From the NCBI RefSeq assembly GCF_022952855.1, contig NZ_JALJDX010000216.1:81278-145277 (forward strand): 64,000 bases of DNA. The letters run 5' to 3'. This document shows, one piece after another, positions 50,771 to 59,185 of this stretch. This DNA comes from Pseudomonas sp. RGM2987 (GTDB lineage Bacteria > Pseudomonadota > Gammaproteobacteria > Pseudomonadales > Pseudomonadaceae). The notes beneath the pieces are model-generated. The model was not told where the DNA came from, did no database searches, and was given only the letters and a program-made list of their open reading frames with translations. The position numbers and the translations under genes are program-made. Positions within the stretch are counted from its first letter, which is position 1. Each line of letters opens with the position of its first letter.

Positions 50771-52510
50771 ATGCCCTTCTCCGCCCCGCCGCTGTTTGCC
50801 GCCTTTCGCCAATCCTGGCGTGCCGGTTATACCCTCGCGCACCTGCGGGGCGATCTGGTGGCCGGGCTGACCGTGGGTATTATCGCGATCCCCTTGGCCA
50901 TGGCCCTGGCGATCGCCGTTGGCGTACCGCCGCAACATGGTTTGTACACGGTGCTGGTGGCCGCGCCGCTGATTGCCCTCACCGGCGGTTCGCGCTTTAA
51001 CGTGAGTGGGCCGACGGCGGCGTTCGTGGTGATCCTGCTGCCCATCACCCAGCAGTACGGCCTGGGCGGCCTGCTGCTGTGCACCATGCTCGCCGGGCTG
51101 ATCCTGATCGCCCTGGGGCTGATGCGGGCCGGACGGTTGATTCAGTACATCCCCTATCCGGTAATCCTGGGCTTCACCGCCGGGATCGGCGTGGTCATTG
51201 CCACCTTGCAACTCAAGGATCTGCTAGGCCTGAGTACCGCCGGCCAGGCCCATCACTACATCGAGCAATTGGGCGAGTTGATCGTGGCACTGCCCGGCGC
51301 CCGCCTGGGCGACAGCCTCATCGGCGCCAGCTGCCTGGCGGTCTTGATTGCCTGGCCGCGCTGGGTGCCAAGGGTGCCCGGCCATCTGGTGGCCCTGCTG
51401 GTTGGCGCGCTGCTGGGGCTGGCGCTGGAGCGCGGCGGCTGGCCGGTCGCGACCCTGGGCGAACGCTTCAGTTACCTGGTCGATGGCGTGGCTCATCCGG
51501 GCATCCCGCCGTTCCTGCCCCACTTTGATTGGCCGTGGAATCTACCGGATGGCCAAGGACATCCTTTGACGCTGTCCTATGACCTGATCCGCCAGCTACT
51601 GGCACCGGCCTTTGCCATCGCCATGCTCGGTGCCATCGAGTCGCTGCTGTGTGCGGTGGTGGCCGATGGCATGACCGGCAGCAAGCACGACCCCAACGCC
51701 GAATTGATGGGCCAGGGCCTGGGCAACCTGGTGGCACCGTTGTTTGGTGGGATCACTGCCACCGCAGCGATTGCTCGCAGCGCCACCAACGTACGCAGCG
51801 GCGCGTCCTCGCCGTTGGCGGCAATCATTCACAGCCTCGTGCTGCTGGTGGCGATGGTGTCGCTGGCGCCGCTGTTCAGCTACCTGCCCATGGCTGCACT
51901 GGCCGCGTTGCTGGTGATGGTCGCCTGGAACATGAGCGAGGCCGGGCATGTGCTGCATACTCTGCGTATTGCCCCGCGCAGCGACGTGCTGGTGTTGCTG
52001 ACCTGCCTGAGCCTGACGGTGCTGTTCGACATGGTGCTGGCGGTCGCGGTCGGCCTGTTGCTGGCGGCCGGGCTATTCATCAAGCGCATGAGCGAACTGA
52101 CCGACAGCGCCGAACTGCCGCGCCACTTCCACCAAGCCTTGCTGGACATGCCCGAGCATGTGCGCTGCTACGGCATTCGCGGGCCACTGTTCTTCGGCGC
52201 GGCCGAAAAGGCTCTGGACGTGCTACGCCGCTTCGATTCGGGGGTTCGGGTGGTGATCGTGGAAATGAGTGCCGTGCCGATGCTGGACATGACCGCACTG
52301 GCCGCGTTTGAAAACATCCTGAAGGACTACCGCAAGCAGGGCATCGGCCTGATCCTGGTGGCGACCGCGCCGCGGGTACGCCTGAAGCTGCGCCGCGCCG
52401 GTATTCATCGCGAGCAGCGCCAACTGGCGTATGTGCAGACGTTGGAACAGGCACGGGTCAAGAGTGAGCAGTGGTTGGCGCCTGGCACCACCCACTCAAG
52501 GCTTGCCTGA
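50771..52510 (+). CDS. SulP/SLC26 family anion transporter with STAS domain
   Basis: 579 residues from ATG 50771 (GGAG upstream). About 12-14 membrane helices with the family motif SGPTAAFVVILLP near helix 3 (SLC26 P-loop-like region) and IPYPVILGFTAGIGVVIATLQL. The C-terminal STAS domain (~450-560) includes VRCYGIRGPLFFGAAEKAL and VVIVEMSAVPMLDMTALAAFENI. Members carry sulfate, bicarbonate or dicarboxylates (for example DauA); the substrate is not readable. Monocistronic. Confidence 0.9.
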   Translation: MPFSAPPLFAAFRQSWRAGYTLAHLRGDLVAGLTVGIIAIPLAMALAIAVGVPPQHGLYTVLVAAPLIALTGGSRFNVSGPTAAFVVILLPITQQYGLGGLLLCTMLAGLILIALGLMRAGRLIQYIPYPVILGFTAGIGVVIATLQLKDLLGLSTAGQAHHYIEQLGELIVALPGARLGDSLIGASCLAVLIAWPRWVPRVPGHLVALLVGALLGLALERGGWPVATLGERFSYLVDGVAHPGIPPFLPHFDWPWNLPDGQGHPLTLSYDLIRQLLAPAFAIAMLGAIESLLCAVVADGMTGSKHDPNAELMGQGLGNLVAPLFGGITATAAIARSATNVRSGASSPLAAIIHSLVLLVAMVSLAPLFSYLPMAALAALLVMVAWNMSEAGHVLHTLRIAPRSDVLVLLTCLSLTVLFDMVLAVAVGLLLAAGLFIKRMSELTDSAELPRHFHQALLDMPEHVRCYGIRGPLFFGAAEKALDVLRRFDSGVRVVIVEMSAVPMLDMTALAAFENILKDYRKQGIGLILVATAPRVRLKLRRAGIHREQRQLAYVQTLEQARVKSEQWLAPGTTHSRLA

Positions 52511-52514
52511 ACCC

Positions 52515-52621
52515 GTGGCGAGGGAGCTTGCTCCCGCTGGGACGGTCCGACGCCTCGGGTGCAGCAGCCACAATTGCAGGTGGGTGCTACGCACCCAAGC
52601 GGGAGCAAGCTCCCTCGCCAC
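52515..52621. repeat. REPIN (GAGGGAGCTTGCTCCC class)
   Basis: Half-sites in inverted orientation immediately after the SulP stop, possibly acting as its terminator. Confidence 0.9.
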
Positions 52622-52649
52622 GGGACTGTGTAGCCCTTCCAAACAGTAC

Positions 52650-53123
52650 TCAGTCGAACTGTGCGCGCATCCAGGCCTGGTACTCGGCCACGCCCGGCTC
52701 GCCCTCGCGTGGTGCCCAGTGGGCCAGTTCACCCTCGCCCACAGGCCGGTAAGGGCCGGCCTTGCATTCGAACATCAGGCTGTCGGCTTCCAGCACCACC
52801 AGGCCGTGGTACACACCAGCCGGCAGGTCGACACCGAGGCAATCACCGCCGGCCTGCAGGATGCGCTTGTCCACCACCGCACCACTCTCATCAAAGATCA
52901 ACACCCCCAGCCGCCCCTTGAGCACCAGCAGGGTTTCCGCCTTGTCGGCACTCAGGTGCCGGTGCGGCGGGATGTACGTCGAAGGCTGCAAGCCAACCGC
53001 CATGCGATGGCAAGGTTCGTCCATCTGATGGAAGTTGTGGTGCTGCCGCCCACGAGGATTGGCCACAGCGTTCCCGGCCAGCTCGTCAAACAGCGCTTGG
53101 TCCAGAAAGCTCGGCCGGGTCAT
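52650..53123 (-). CDS. WbuC-type cupin metalloprotein
   Basis: 157 residues of cupin fold: RQHHNFHQMDEPCHRMAVGLQPSTYIPPHRHLSADKAETLLVLKGRLGVLIFD. It carries PHRH and the E of ETLLVLKG as metal ligands of the first cupin motif, and a later GVYHGLVVLE. WbuC-type proteins are small and of unknown or sugar-nucleotide-related role. It is four bases after the hpt stop and on the same strand, so translationally linked to hpt. Confidence 0.85.
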   Translation of the reverse strand: MTRPSFLDQALFDELAGNAVANPRGRQHHNFHQMDEPCHRMAVGLQPSTYIPPHRHLSADKAETLLVLKGRLGVLIFDESGAVVDKRILQAGGDCLGVDLPAGVYHGLVVLEADSLMFECKAGPYRPVGEGELAHWAPREGEPGVAEYQAWMRAQFD

Positions 53124-53126
53124 TGA

Positions 53127-53684
53127 TTACATCCCTTTGACGGCAAAAATACCGTTGGCGTTGCGCCAGTAGCCCTTGTAGTCCATGCCATAGCCGAAGA
53201 TGTAGCGGTCGACGCACGGCAGGCCGACGAAATCGGCTTTCAGATCGGGACGCGCCTTGCGGTCGTGGTCCTTGTCGATCAACACGGCGGTGTGCACCGC
53301 GCGGGCGCCGGCGTGTTTGCAGAAATCGATGATCGCGCCCAGGGTGTGGCCTTCATCGAGAATGTCGTCGATGATCAGCACGTCGCGGTCGATGAACGAG
53401 ACTTCCGGCTTGGCTTTCCAGAACAGATCGCCGCCGCTGGTTTCGTTGCGATAACGGGTGGCGTGCAGGTAGGACGCTTCCAGCGGGAAGTTCAGGTAGG
53501 TCAAAAGCTTGCCGGAGAAGATCAGCCCGCCGTTCATGACGCAGAACACCACCGGGTTGGACTCGGCCAGTTGCTCGTTGATTTGCGCACCGACACGGGC
53601 GATGGCCGCTTCGACTTCGGCTTCGCTGTACAGGCAGTCAGCCTCGCGCATGATTTGACGGATATGCTCGAGATCAGCGGACAT
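53127..53684 (-). CDS. hpt: Hypoxanthine-guanine phosphoribosyltransferase
   Basis: 185 residues from ATG 53684 (GGAG six bases upstream); the far longer frame is a shadow of the antisense upp gene. PRPP-binding motif VLIIDDILDEGHTLG and the hypoxanthine-type FSGKLLTYLNFPLEASYLHATRYR region. It salvages hypoxanthine and guanine with PRPP to IMP and GMP. Next to upp and uraA, making a purine/pyrimidine salvage cluster. The conserved order in P. aeruginosa is PA4645. Confidence 0.94.
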   Translation of the reverse strand: MSADLEHIRQIMREADCLYSEAEVEAAIARVGAQINEQLAESNPVVFCVMNGGLIFSGKLLTYLNFPLEASYLHATRYRNETSGGDLFWKAKPEVSFIDRDVLIIDDILDEGHTLGAIIDFCKHAGARAVHTAVLIDKDHDRKARPDLKADFVGLPCVDRYIFGYGMDYKGYWRNANGIFAVKGM

Positions 53685-53799
53685 GGCGCTCTCCAAGGGT
53701 GCAGGTTCGGAAAAGCGGGCAAAGGTACGCATCCCGACCGGCCAGATCAAGCGTTTGTGGACTAACGTTCTGTATTGTCTATAGGACAACACCCTCGGA

Positions 53800-53811
53800 T
53801 AGATTAATCTA
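53800..53811. promoter_or_regulatory. Palindrome TAGATTAATCTA between hpt and upp
   Basis: Perfect 12-base palindrome located between the divergent promoters of hpt and upp, about 36 bases before the upp start, near a TATAGG-like -10. It may be an operator for a shared salvage regulator. Confidence 0.35.
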
Positions 53812-53846
53812 GGCCGGTTTTTTTGCCCGCCGCCGGAGCCGTCCCC

Positions 53847-54485
53847 ATGCCCATCCTCGAGATCCGCCACCCGCTGATCAGACACAAACTCGGCCTGATG
53901 CGCCGCGCCGACATCAGCACGAAGAACTTCCGCGAGCTCGCCCAGGAAGTCGGTGCCCTGCTCACCTACGAAGCCACCAAGGACCTGCCGCTCGAATCCT
54001 ATGAAATCGACGGTTGGGCCGGTGCGGTCCAGGTCGAGAAAATCGCCGGCAAGAAGATCACCGTGGTGCCGATCCTGCGCGCCGGTATCGGCATGCTCGA
54101 AGGCGTGCTCAGCCTGATTCCCGGCGCCAAGGTCAGCGCCGTGGGCGTGGCGCGCAATGAACAGACGCTGCAAGCGCATACCTACCTGGAAAAACTCGTT
54201 CCGGAAATCGACGAGCGCCTGGCGATGATCATCGACCCGATGCTCGCCACTGGCAGTTCCATGGTCGCCACCATCGACCTGCTGAAAAAAGCCGGTTGCC
54301 GGGACATCCGCGCCATGGTGCTGGTGGCGGCGCCCGAAGGCATCAAGGCTGTGGAAGATGCCCACCCCGACGTGACCATCTACACCGCTTCCATCGACCA
54401 GAAACTCAACGAACATGGCTACATCATCCCGGGCCTGGGCGATGCCGGCGACAAGATCTTCGGCACCAAGCAGAAGGACGCCTGA
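53847..54485 (+). CDS. upp: Uracil phosphoribosyltransferase
   Basis: 212 residues from ATG 53847 (GGAG upstream). Landmarks: IRHPLIRHKLGLMRRADISTKNFRELAQEVG at the N-terminus and PRPP loop MIIDPMLATGSSMVATIDLL. It converts uracil and PRPP to UMP, with GTP stimulation in many bacteria. The stop lies two bases from the uraA start, so the two are co-transcribed. Confidence 0.96.
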   Translation: MPILEIRHPLIRHKLGLMRRADISTKNFRELAQEVGALLTYEATKDLPLESYEIDGWAGAVQVEKIAGKKITVVPILRAGIGMLEGVLSLIPGAKVSAVGVARNEQTLQAHTYLEKLVPEIDERLAMIIDPMLATGSSMVATIDLLKKAGCRDIRAMVLVAAPEGIKAVEDAHPDVTIYTASIDQKLNEHGYIIPGLGDAGDKIFGTKQKDA

Positions 54486-54487
54486 GC

Positions 54488-55762
54488 ATGCAGGATGAGT
54501 TCAACGATCCGCTCTGGCGCCAGGTGCTGTCGGGCGCGCAGATGTTGTTCGTGGCCTTCGGTGCACTGGTGCTGATGCCGTTGATCACCGGCCTGGACCC
54601 GAACGTCGCCCTGTTCACGGCGGGCCTGGGCACGATCCTGTTCCAGATTGTCACCGGGCGTCAGGTGCCGGTGTTCCTGGCGTCGAGCTTTGCGTTCATC
54701 ACCCCGATCATTCTCGCCAAGGGCCAGTTCGGCCTGGCAGCGACCATGGGTGGCGTGATGGCGGCCGGTTTCGTCTACACCTTCCTGGGCCTGGCGGTGA
54801 AGATCAAGGGCACAGGCTTCATCGACCGGCTGTTGCCGCCGGTGGTCATCGGCCCGGTGATCATTTCCATTGGCCTGGCGATGGCGCCGATTGCCGCGAA
54901 CATGGCGATGGGCAAGGCCGGTGACGGTACCGAGCTGATTCATTATCAAACCGCGATGATGATCTCCATGCCGGCCTTGCTCACCACACTGATCGTCGCG
55001 GTGTTCGGCAAAGGCATCTTCCGCCTGGTGCCGATCATTTCCGGCGTGCTGGTGGGCTTCGCCATGGCGTTTTTCTTTGGCGTCGTGGACACCGCGAAAA
55101 TCGCCGCCGCGCCGTGGTTCGCCCTGCCGAACTTCACCGCGCCGGAATTCAACTGGCAGGCGATCCTGTTCATCGCGCCAGTGGCTCTGGCGCCGGCCAT
55201 CGAGCACATCGGCGGGGTGATCGCGGTGGGCAGCGTGACCGGGCGCGACTACCTGAAAAAACCCGGCCTGCATCGCACCCTGTTCGGCGACGGCATTGCC
55301 ACCACCGCCGCCGGGCTGTTCGGCGGCCCGCCCAACACCACTTACGCCGAAGTCACCGGCGCGGTGATGCTGACCAAGAACTACAACCCGAAAATCATGA
55401 CCTGGGCGGCGATCTTCGCCATCAGCCTGGCGTTCATCGGCAAGTTCGGCGCACTGCTGCAAAGCATCCCGGTGCCGGTGATGGGCGGGATCCTGTGCCT
55501 GTTGTTCGGTTCGATTGCAGCGGTGGGCATGAACACGCTGATCCGCCACAAGATCGACCTCGGCGAGGCGCGCAACCTGGTGATCGTCTCGGTGACGCTG
55601 GTGTTTGGCATCGGCGGTGTGCTGGTCGGCACCGGCACCGGCCCGGACGACTTTGGCCTCAAGGGCATTGCCCTGTGTGCAGTGGTGGCGATTGCGCTGA
55701 ACCTGATCCTGCCGGGCAATGACGGCTGGAAGCAGAAGAAGGCGGATGAGCCGCTGCTATAA
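54488..55762 (+). CDS. uraA: Uracil permease
   Basis: 424 residues with about 14 membrane helices. NCS2 (UraA/xanthine) family landmarks: GAQMLFVAFGALVLMPLITGLDPN near the N-terminus, ALAPAIEHIGGVIAVGSVTGRDYLKKPGLHRTLFGDG with the conserved Glu of the EHIG motif, and GGPPNTTYAEVTGAVMLTK. It imports uracil in symport with protons and supplies Upp directly. Translationally coupled to upp; longer upstream frames are shadows. Confidence 0.94.
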   Translation: MQDEFNDPLWRQVLSGAQMLFVAFGALVLMPLITGLDPNVALFTAGLGTILFQIVTGRQVPVFLASSFAFITPIILAKGQFGLAATMGGVMAAGFVYTFLGLAVKIKGTGFIDRLLPPVVIGPVIISIGLAMAPIAANMAMGKAGDGTELIHYQTAMMISMPALLTTLIVAVFGKGIFRLVPIISGVLVGFAMAFFFGVVDTAKIAAAPWFALPNFTAPEFNWQAILFIAPVALAPAIEHIGGVIAVGSVTGRDYLKKPGLHRTLFGDGIATTAAGLFGGPPNTTYAEVTGAVMLTKNYNPKIMTWAAIFAISLAFIGKFGALLQSIPVPVMGGILCLLFGSIAAVGMNTLIRHKIDLGEARNLVIVSVTLVFGIGGVLVGTGTGPDDFGLKGIALCAVVAIALNLILPGNDGWKQKKADEPLL

Positions 55763-55778
55763 ATCAGCCTGTTCTATT

Positions 55779-55868
55779 GTGGCGAGGGAGCTTGCTCCCG
55801 CTTGGGGGCGAAGCGCCCATTCTAATGGGACTGCTTCGCAGTCCAGCGGGAGCAAGCTCCCTCGCCAC
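55779..55868. repeat. REPIN (GAGGGAGCTTGCTCCC class)
   Basis: Compact REPIN between convergent uraA and hemH. Confidence 0.9.
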
Positions 55869-55877
55869 AGTTTTGTA

Positions 55878-56903
55878 TTACAAAGCAATCGGCGCCCGCT
55901 CACACAACCTGCTCAACGCCTGCGCCCACTGCGGCTGATCATTGAGACAAGGCACCAGCACCAGTTCCTCGCCGCCCGCCGCCAGGAACTGCTCGCGCCC
56001 GCGATCGCCGATCTCTTCCAGGGTTTCGATGCAGTCCGCCACGAACGCCGGGCACATCACCAGGACTTTCTTCACGCCACTTTTGCCCAGTTCATCCAGG
56101 CGCGCTTCGGTATAGGGTTCGATCCACTTGGCGCGGCCCAGGCGGGACTGGAACGACACAGACCATTGCCCATCCTTGAGCCCCATGCGCTGGGCAAACA
56201 GCTCGGCGGTGCGAATGCATTGGGCGCGGTAACAGGTTGCGATGACCTCCGGCGGCGCGTTCTTGCAGCAGTCGGCATCCTTGAAGCAATGAAACCCGGT
56301 CGGGTCGAGCTTGGTCAGGTGCCGCTCCGGCAGGCCGTGGAAACTCAACAACAGATGATCAAAGTCCTGGATCAGGTACGGCCGGGCGCTGGCCACCAGG
56401 GCGTCGAGGTATTCCAGCTGGTCGTAGAACGGCTGGAGAATCGAGAACTGCACATCGAGCTTGTTTTCCCGCACCACCCGCCTGGCTTCTTCGATGACCG
56501 TGGTGACGGTGCTGTCGGCAAATTGCGGGTACAACGGCGCCAAGGTGATCTTCTTGTGGCCCTGGCTCGCCAGGCGCACCAGCACCGACTCGATCGACGG
56601 CTCGCCATAACGCATCGCCAGCTCCACCGGCCCCTGGGTCCATTGCGCGGTCATGGCCTGTTGCAGGCGGCGACTGAGCACCACCAGCGGCGAACCCTCT
56701 TCCCACCAGATCGAGGCATAGGCGTGAGCCGATTGTTCGGGACGCTTGATCAGGATCAGCGACACCAGCAACCGCCGCACCGGCCATGGCAGGTCGATGA
56801 CATACGGATCCATCAGGAATTGATTGAGGTAGCGGCGCACATCGGCCACCGAGGTGGAGGCAGGCGAACCCAGGTTTACCAGAAGCAACGCGTGATCGGT
56901 CAT
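55878..56903 (-). CDS. hemH: Ferrochelatase
   Basis: 341 residues. N-terminal LLLVNLGSPASTSVADVRRYLNQFLMDPYVID, the LLLSFHGLPERHL block with the active-site His, and the later QSRLGRAKWIEPYTEARLDEL and CPAFVADCIETLEEIG segments. It inserts ferrous iron into protoporphyrin IX at the end of heme synthesis. Length matches the bacterial family. Thirteen bases after the TIGR01777-type gene, so probably one transcript with it. Confidence 0.95.
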   Translation of the reverse strand: MTDHALLLVNLGSPASTSVADVRRYLNQFLMDPYVIDLPWPVRRLLVSLILIKRPEQSAHAYASIWWEEGSPLVVLSRRLQQAMTAQWTQGPVELAMRYGEPSIESVLVRLASQGHKKITLAPLYPQFADSTVTTVIEEARRVVRENKLDVQFSILQPFYDQLEYLDALVASARPYLIQDFDHLLLSFHGLPERHLTKLDPTGFHCFKDADCCKNAPPEVIATCYRAQCIRTAELFAQRMGLKDGQWSVSFQSRLGRAKWIEPYTEARLDELGKSGVKKVLVMCPAFVADCIETLEEIGDRGREQFLAAGGEELVLVPCLNDQPQWAQALSRLCERAPIAL

Positions 56904-56916
56904 GCAACGTCCTATT

Positions 56917-57816
56917 TCAGAAGCGGCTGGACAAGTCGTCCAGGGCCGCAGGCAAATCAGTGAAGCGGAAGGTGAAACCCGCCGCCTGCAATCGGGCCGG
57001 CGTGGCGCGCTGGCCGCCCAGCAACAGCAATGACAATTCTCCCAGCGCGACTTTCAGCACAAGTTCCGGCATCGGCACCACCGCCGGCCGATGCAACACG
57101 CGCCCCAGGGCCCTGGCGAAATCGCGGTTGCGCACCGGGTTCGGTGCGCAGGCATTATAAGGACCGCTGGCCTCATCGCGGTGCAGAAGAAAATCGATCA
57201 GGGCAATTTGATCGTCGATGTGGACCCACGGCATCCACTGCCGACCATTGCCGATACGCCCGCCCAGCGCCAGTTTGAAGGGCGGCAGCAGGCGCGACAA
57301 AATACCGCCCTCGGCAGACAGGACCAGGCCAGTGCGCACCAGCGCCACTCGTATACCCATGGCCTCGGCCCGCTGCGCGGTTTCTTCCCAGGCGATGCAC
57401 AACTGACTGGCGAAATCCTCGCTGACCGGGCCCGACGCTTCGGTCAGCTCACGCTCGCCACCGTCGCCGTACCAACCCACCGCCGAGCCGGAAATCAACA
57501 CCCCTGGTTTCTGCTCGCAACGCTCCAGCCACGCCAGCAGTACCTCCGTCAGGGTGACGCGACTGCTCCACAGCAGCATCTTGCGCTTGTGGGTCCAAGG
57601 ACGGTCGCCAATCGGTGCGCCGGCCAGGTTGATTACCGCGTCCACCGGCTCGGCAATCTCGTCAAGCTTTGCGACGGCCCGCACCTGCGCGCCACAGATT
57701 TTCGCCACCTCGTCCGGACGACGACTCCATACGGTCAGGCGATGGCCCTGCCCCAACCAGAGCCGACAGAGCTGACGTCCGATCAAACCAGTACCGCCGG
57801 TCAGCAATATATGCAT
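56917..57816 (-). CDS. TIGR01777 family epimerase/oxidoreductase (YfcH-like)
   Basis: 299 residues. NAD(P)-binding LLTGGTGLIGRQLCRLW (~1-17), INLAGAPIGDRPWTHKRK, and the SDR-extended catalytic region SGSAVGWYGDGGERELTE. The family (TIGR01777, sometimes called cell-division-inhibitor-like) is an atypical SDR of unknown activity. It forms an operon with hemH downstream. Confidence 0.92.
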   Translation of the reverse strand: MHILLTGGTGLIGRQLCRLWLGQGHRLTVWSRRPDEVAKICGAQVRAVAKLDEIAEPVDAVINLAGAPIGDRPWTHKRKMLLWSSRVTLTEVLLAWLERCEQKPGVLISGSAVGWYGDGGERELTEASGPVSEDFASQLCIAWEETAQRAEAMGIRVALVRTGLVLSAEGGILSRLLPPFKLALGGRIGNGRQWMPWVHIDDQIALIDFLLHRDEASGPYNACAPNPVRNRDFARALGRVLHRPAVVPMPELVLKVALGELSLLLLGGQRATPARLQAAGFTFRFTDLPAALDDLSSRF

Positions 57817-57942
57817 GAGTTGTTTCTCCTATCGCGTTTTACCCGGCCCACTAGTCTATTTTTATAAGCAGGGATTTTTCGTATCAGACAGGGTCTGTGA
57901 TTAAACAATAGGACAACCTGTCCAAGCGCGAACGGCAAAACC

Positions 57943-57966
57943 TATACTAAAAACCAGAATTGTACA
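57943..57966. promoter_or_regulatory. TRTACA-N12-TGTACA operator candidate, LitR-like
   Basis: TATACT (57943-57948), 12 bases, TGTACA (57961-57966), matching the PplR/LitR-type consensus as I recall it with one mismatch. It lies 47 bases before the FAD-enzyme start, and a further CTGTACA copy follows at 57987. It covers a likely -10 element, suggesting light-regulated repression. Confidence 0.5.
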
Positions 57967-58013
57967 GGTTTAAACGACGGCATAGTCTGTACAGAAAGGT
58001 AAACGAGGCCCTC

Positions 58014-59000
58014 ATGACTGTACCCATCGCAATCATCGGCACCGGCATCGCCGGACTATCAGCCGCCCAGGCCCTGACGGAGGCCGGGCATGTCGTTCAA
58101 CTCTTCGATAAAAGCCACGGCAGCGGCGGACGTATGTCCAGCAAGCGCAGCGATGCTGGCGCACTGGACATGGGCGCACAGTATTTCACGGCCCGCGACC
58201 GGCGCTTCGTCACCGAGGTCCAGCGCTGGCAAGCCAACGGCTGGGCCGCGGAATGGACCCCTCTGCTGTATAACTTCCAGGGCGGCCAGCTGAGTCCTTC
58301 GCCGGACGAGCAGACCCGCTGGGTCGGCACGCCGCGCATGAGCGCCATCACCCGCGCCCTGCTCGGCAAGTTGCAGGTGCAGTTCTCCTGCCGGATCACC
58401 GAGGTGTTTCGCGGCCAGGAGCATTGGCACTTGCAGGACGCCGAGGGCTTCACCCATGGCCCCTTCGGCCAGGTCGTGATCGCCACGCCGGCGCCACAGG
58501 CTACCGCATTGCTGGCGGCCGTACCGAAGCTGGCCGGGGTGGCCGCCGGGGTGAAAATGGACCCGACATGGGCGGTGGCCCTGGCATTCGAGACACCGCT
58601 GGATACGCCCATGGAGGGCTGCTTCGTGCAGGACAGCCCGCTCGACTGGCTGGCCCTCAACCGCAGCAAACCGGGACGCGACGGCAAGCTCGACACCTGG
58701 GTGCTGCACGCCACCAGCGACTGGAGCCGGCAGCACATCGACCTGTCCAAGGAGGCGGTGATCGAACACCTGCACGGCGCCTTCGCCGAGTTGCTGCACA
58801 GCGCAATGCCCGCCCCCTGCTTCAGCGTCGCCCATCGCTGGCTCTACGCCCGCCCCGCCGGCAACCATGAATGGGGCGCCCTGGCCGATGCCGACCTGGG
58901 CCTGTATGTGTGCGGCGACTGGTGCCTCTCCGGCCGGGTCGAAGGTGCGTGGCTCAGTGGCCAGGAGGCCGCCCGCCGCTTGCACGCCAGCTTGCAGTAA
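58014..59000 (+). CDS. FAD-dependent oxidoreductase (amine oxidase/renalase-like)
   Basis: 328 residues from ATG 58014 (GAGG upstream). Dinucleotide-binding VPIAIIGTGIAGLSAAQAL with the downstream QLFDKSHGSGGRMSSKR and GALDMGAQYFTARDRRF. The C-terminal FAD-contact block is LYVCGDWCLSGRVEGAWLSGQEAAR. Such proteins act on amines or on carotenoid/porphyrin-like intermediates; the substrate is not readable. A TGTACA-type operator precedes it, as for the next transcript, placing it in the light-linked group. Confidence 0.88.
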   Translation: MTVPIAIIGTGIAGLSAAQALTEAGHVVQLFDKSHGSGGRMSSKRSDAGALDMGAQYFTARDRRFVTEVQRWQANGWAAEWTPLLYNFQGGQLSPSPDEQTRWVGTPRMSAITRALLGKLQVQFSCRITEVFRGQEHWHLQDAEGFTHGPFGQVVIATPAPQATALLAAVPKLAGVAAGVKMDPTWAVALAFETPLDTPMEGCFVQDSPLDWLALNRSKPGRDGKLDTWVLHATSDWSRQHIDLSKEAVIEHLHGAFAELLHSAMPAPCFSVAHRWLYARPAGNHEWGALADADLGLYVCGDWCLSGRVEGAWLSGQEAARRLHASLQ

Positions 59001-59101
59001 ATCGCGTTACCCTGCGCCAACCGCTGCTGTCGAAAAAGGCAGCAGCTCGATCCGCAAGAAAAGCTGCGACGCGCCACCCTGCAAGTTCTTGTACAAACCG
59101 G

Positions 59102-59129
59102 TTGACTTGCACGACTTCGTAACTATGAT
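59102..59129 (+). promoter_or_regulatory. Sigma-70-like promoter upstream of the DUF523-merR-phr operon
   Basis: TTGACT (59102-59107), 16 bases, TATGAT (59124-59129). It directly precedes a TGTACA-N12-TGTACA operator, consistent with repression in the dark. Confidence 0.55.
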
Positions 59130-59137
59130 GAAAATAT

Positions 59138-59161
59138 TGTACATAAATTTATATTTGTACA
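59138..59161. promoter_or_regulatory. Perfect TGTACA-N12-TGTACA operator candidate
   Basis: TGTACA at 59138-59143 and 59156-59161 separated by exactly 12 A/T bases, just after the promoter at 59102-59129 and 24 bases before the DUF523-DUF1722 start. A weaker TGTACA-N12-TGCACG copy starts at 59090. Confidence 0.6.
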
Positions 59162-59185
59162 AGATTAAGCCATCAGAGGTCGCCC

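Noticed and set aside
53684..54416. N-terminal extension of the hpt frame
   Set aside because: It reads antisense to upp; the true start with GGAG is at 53684.
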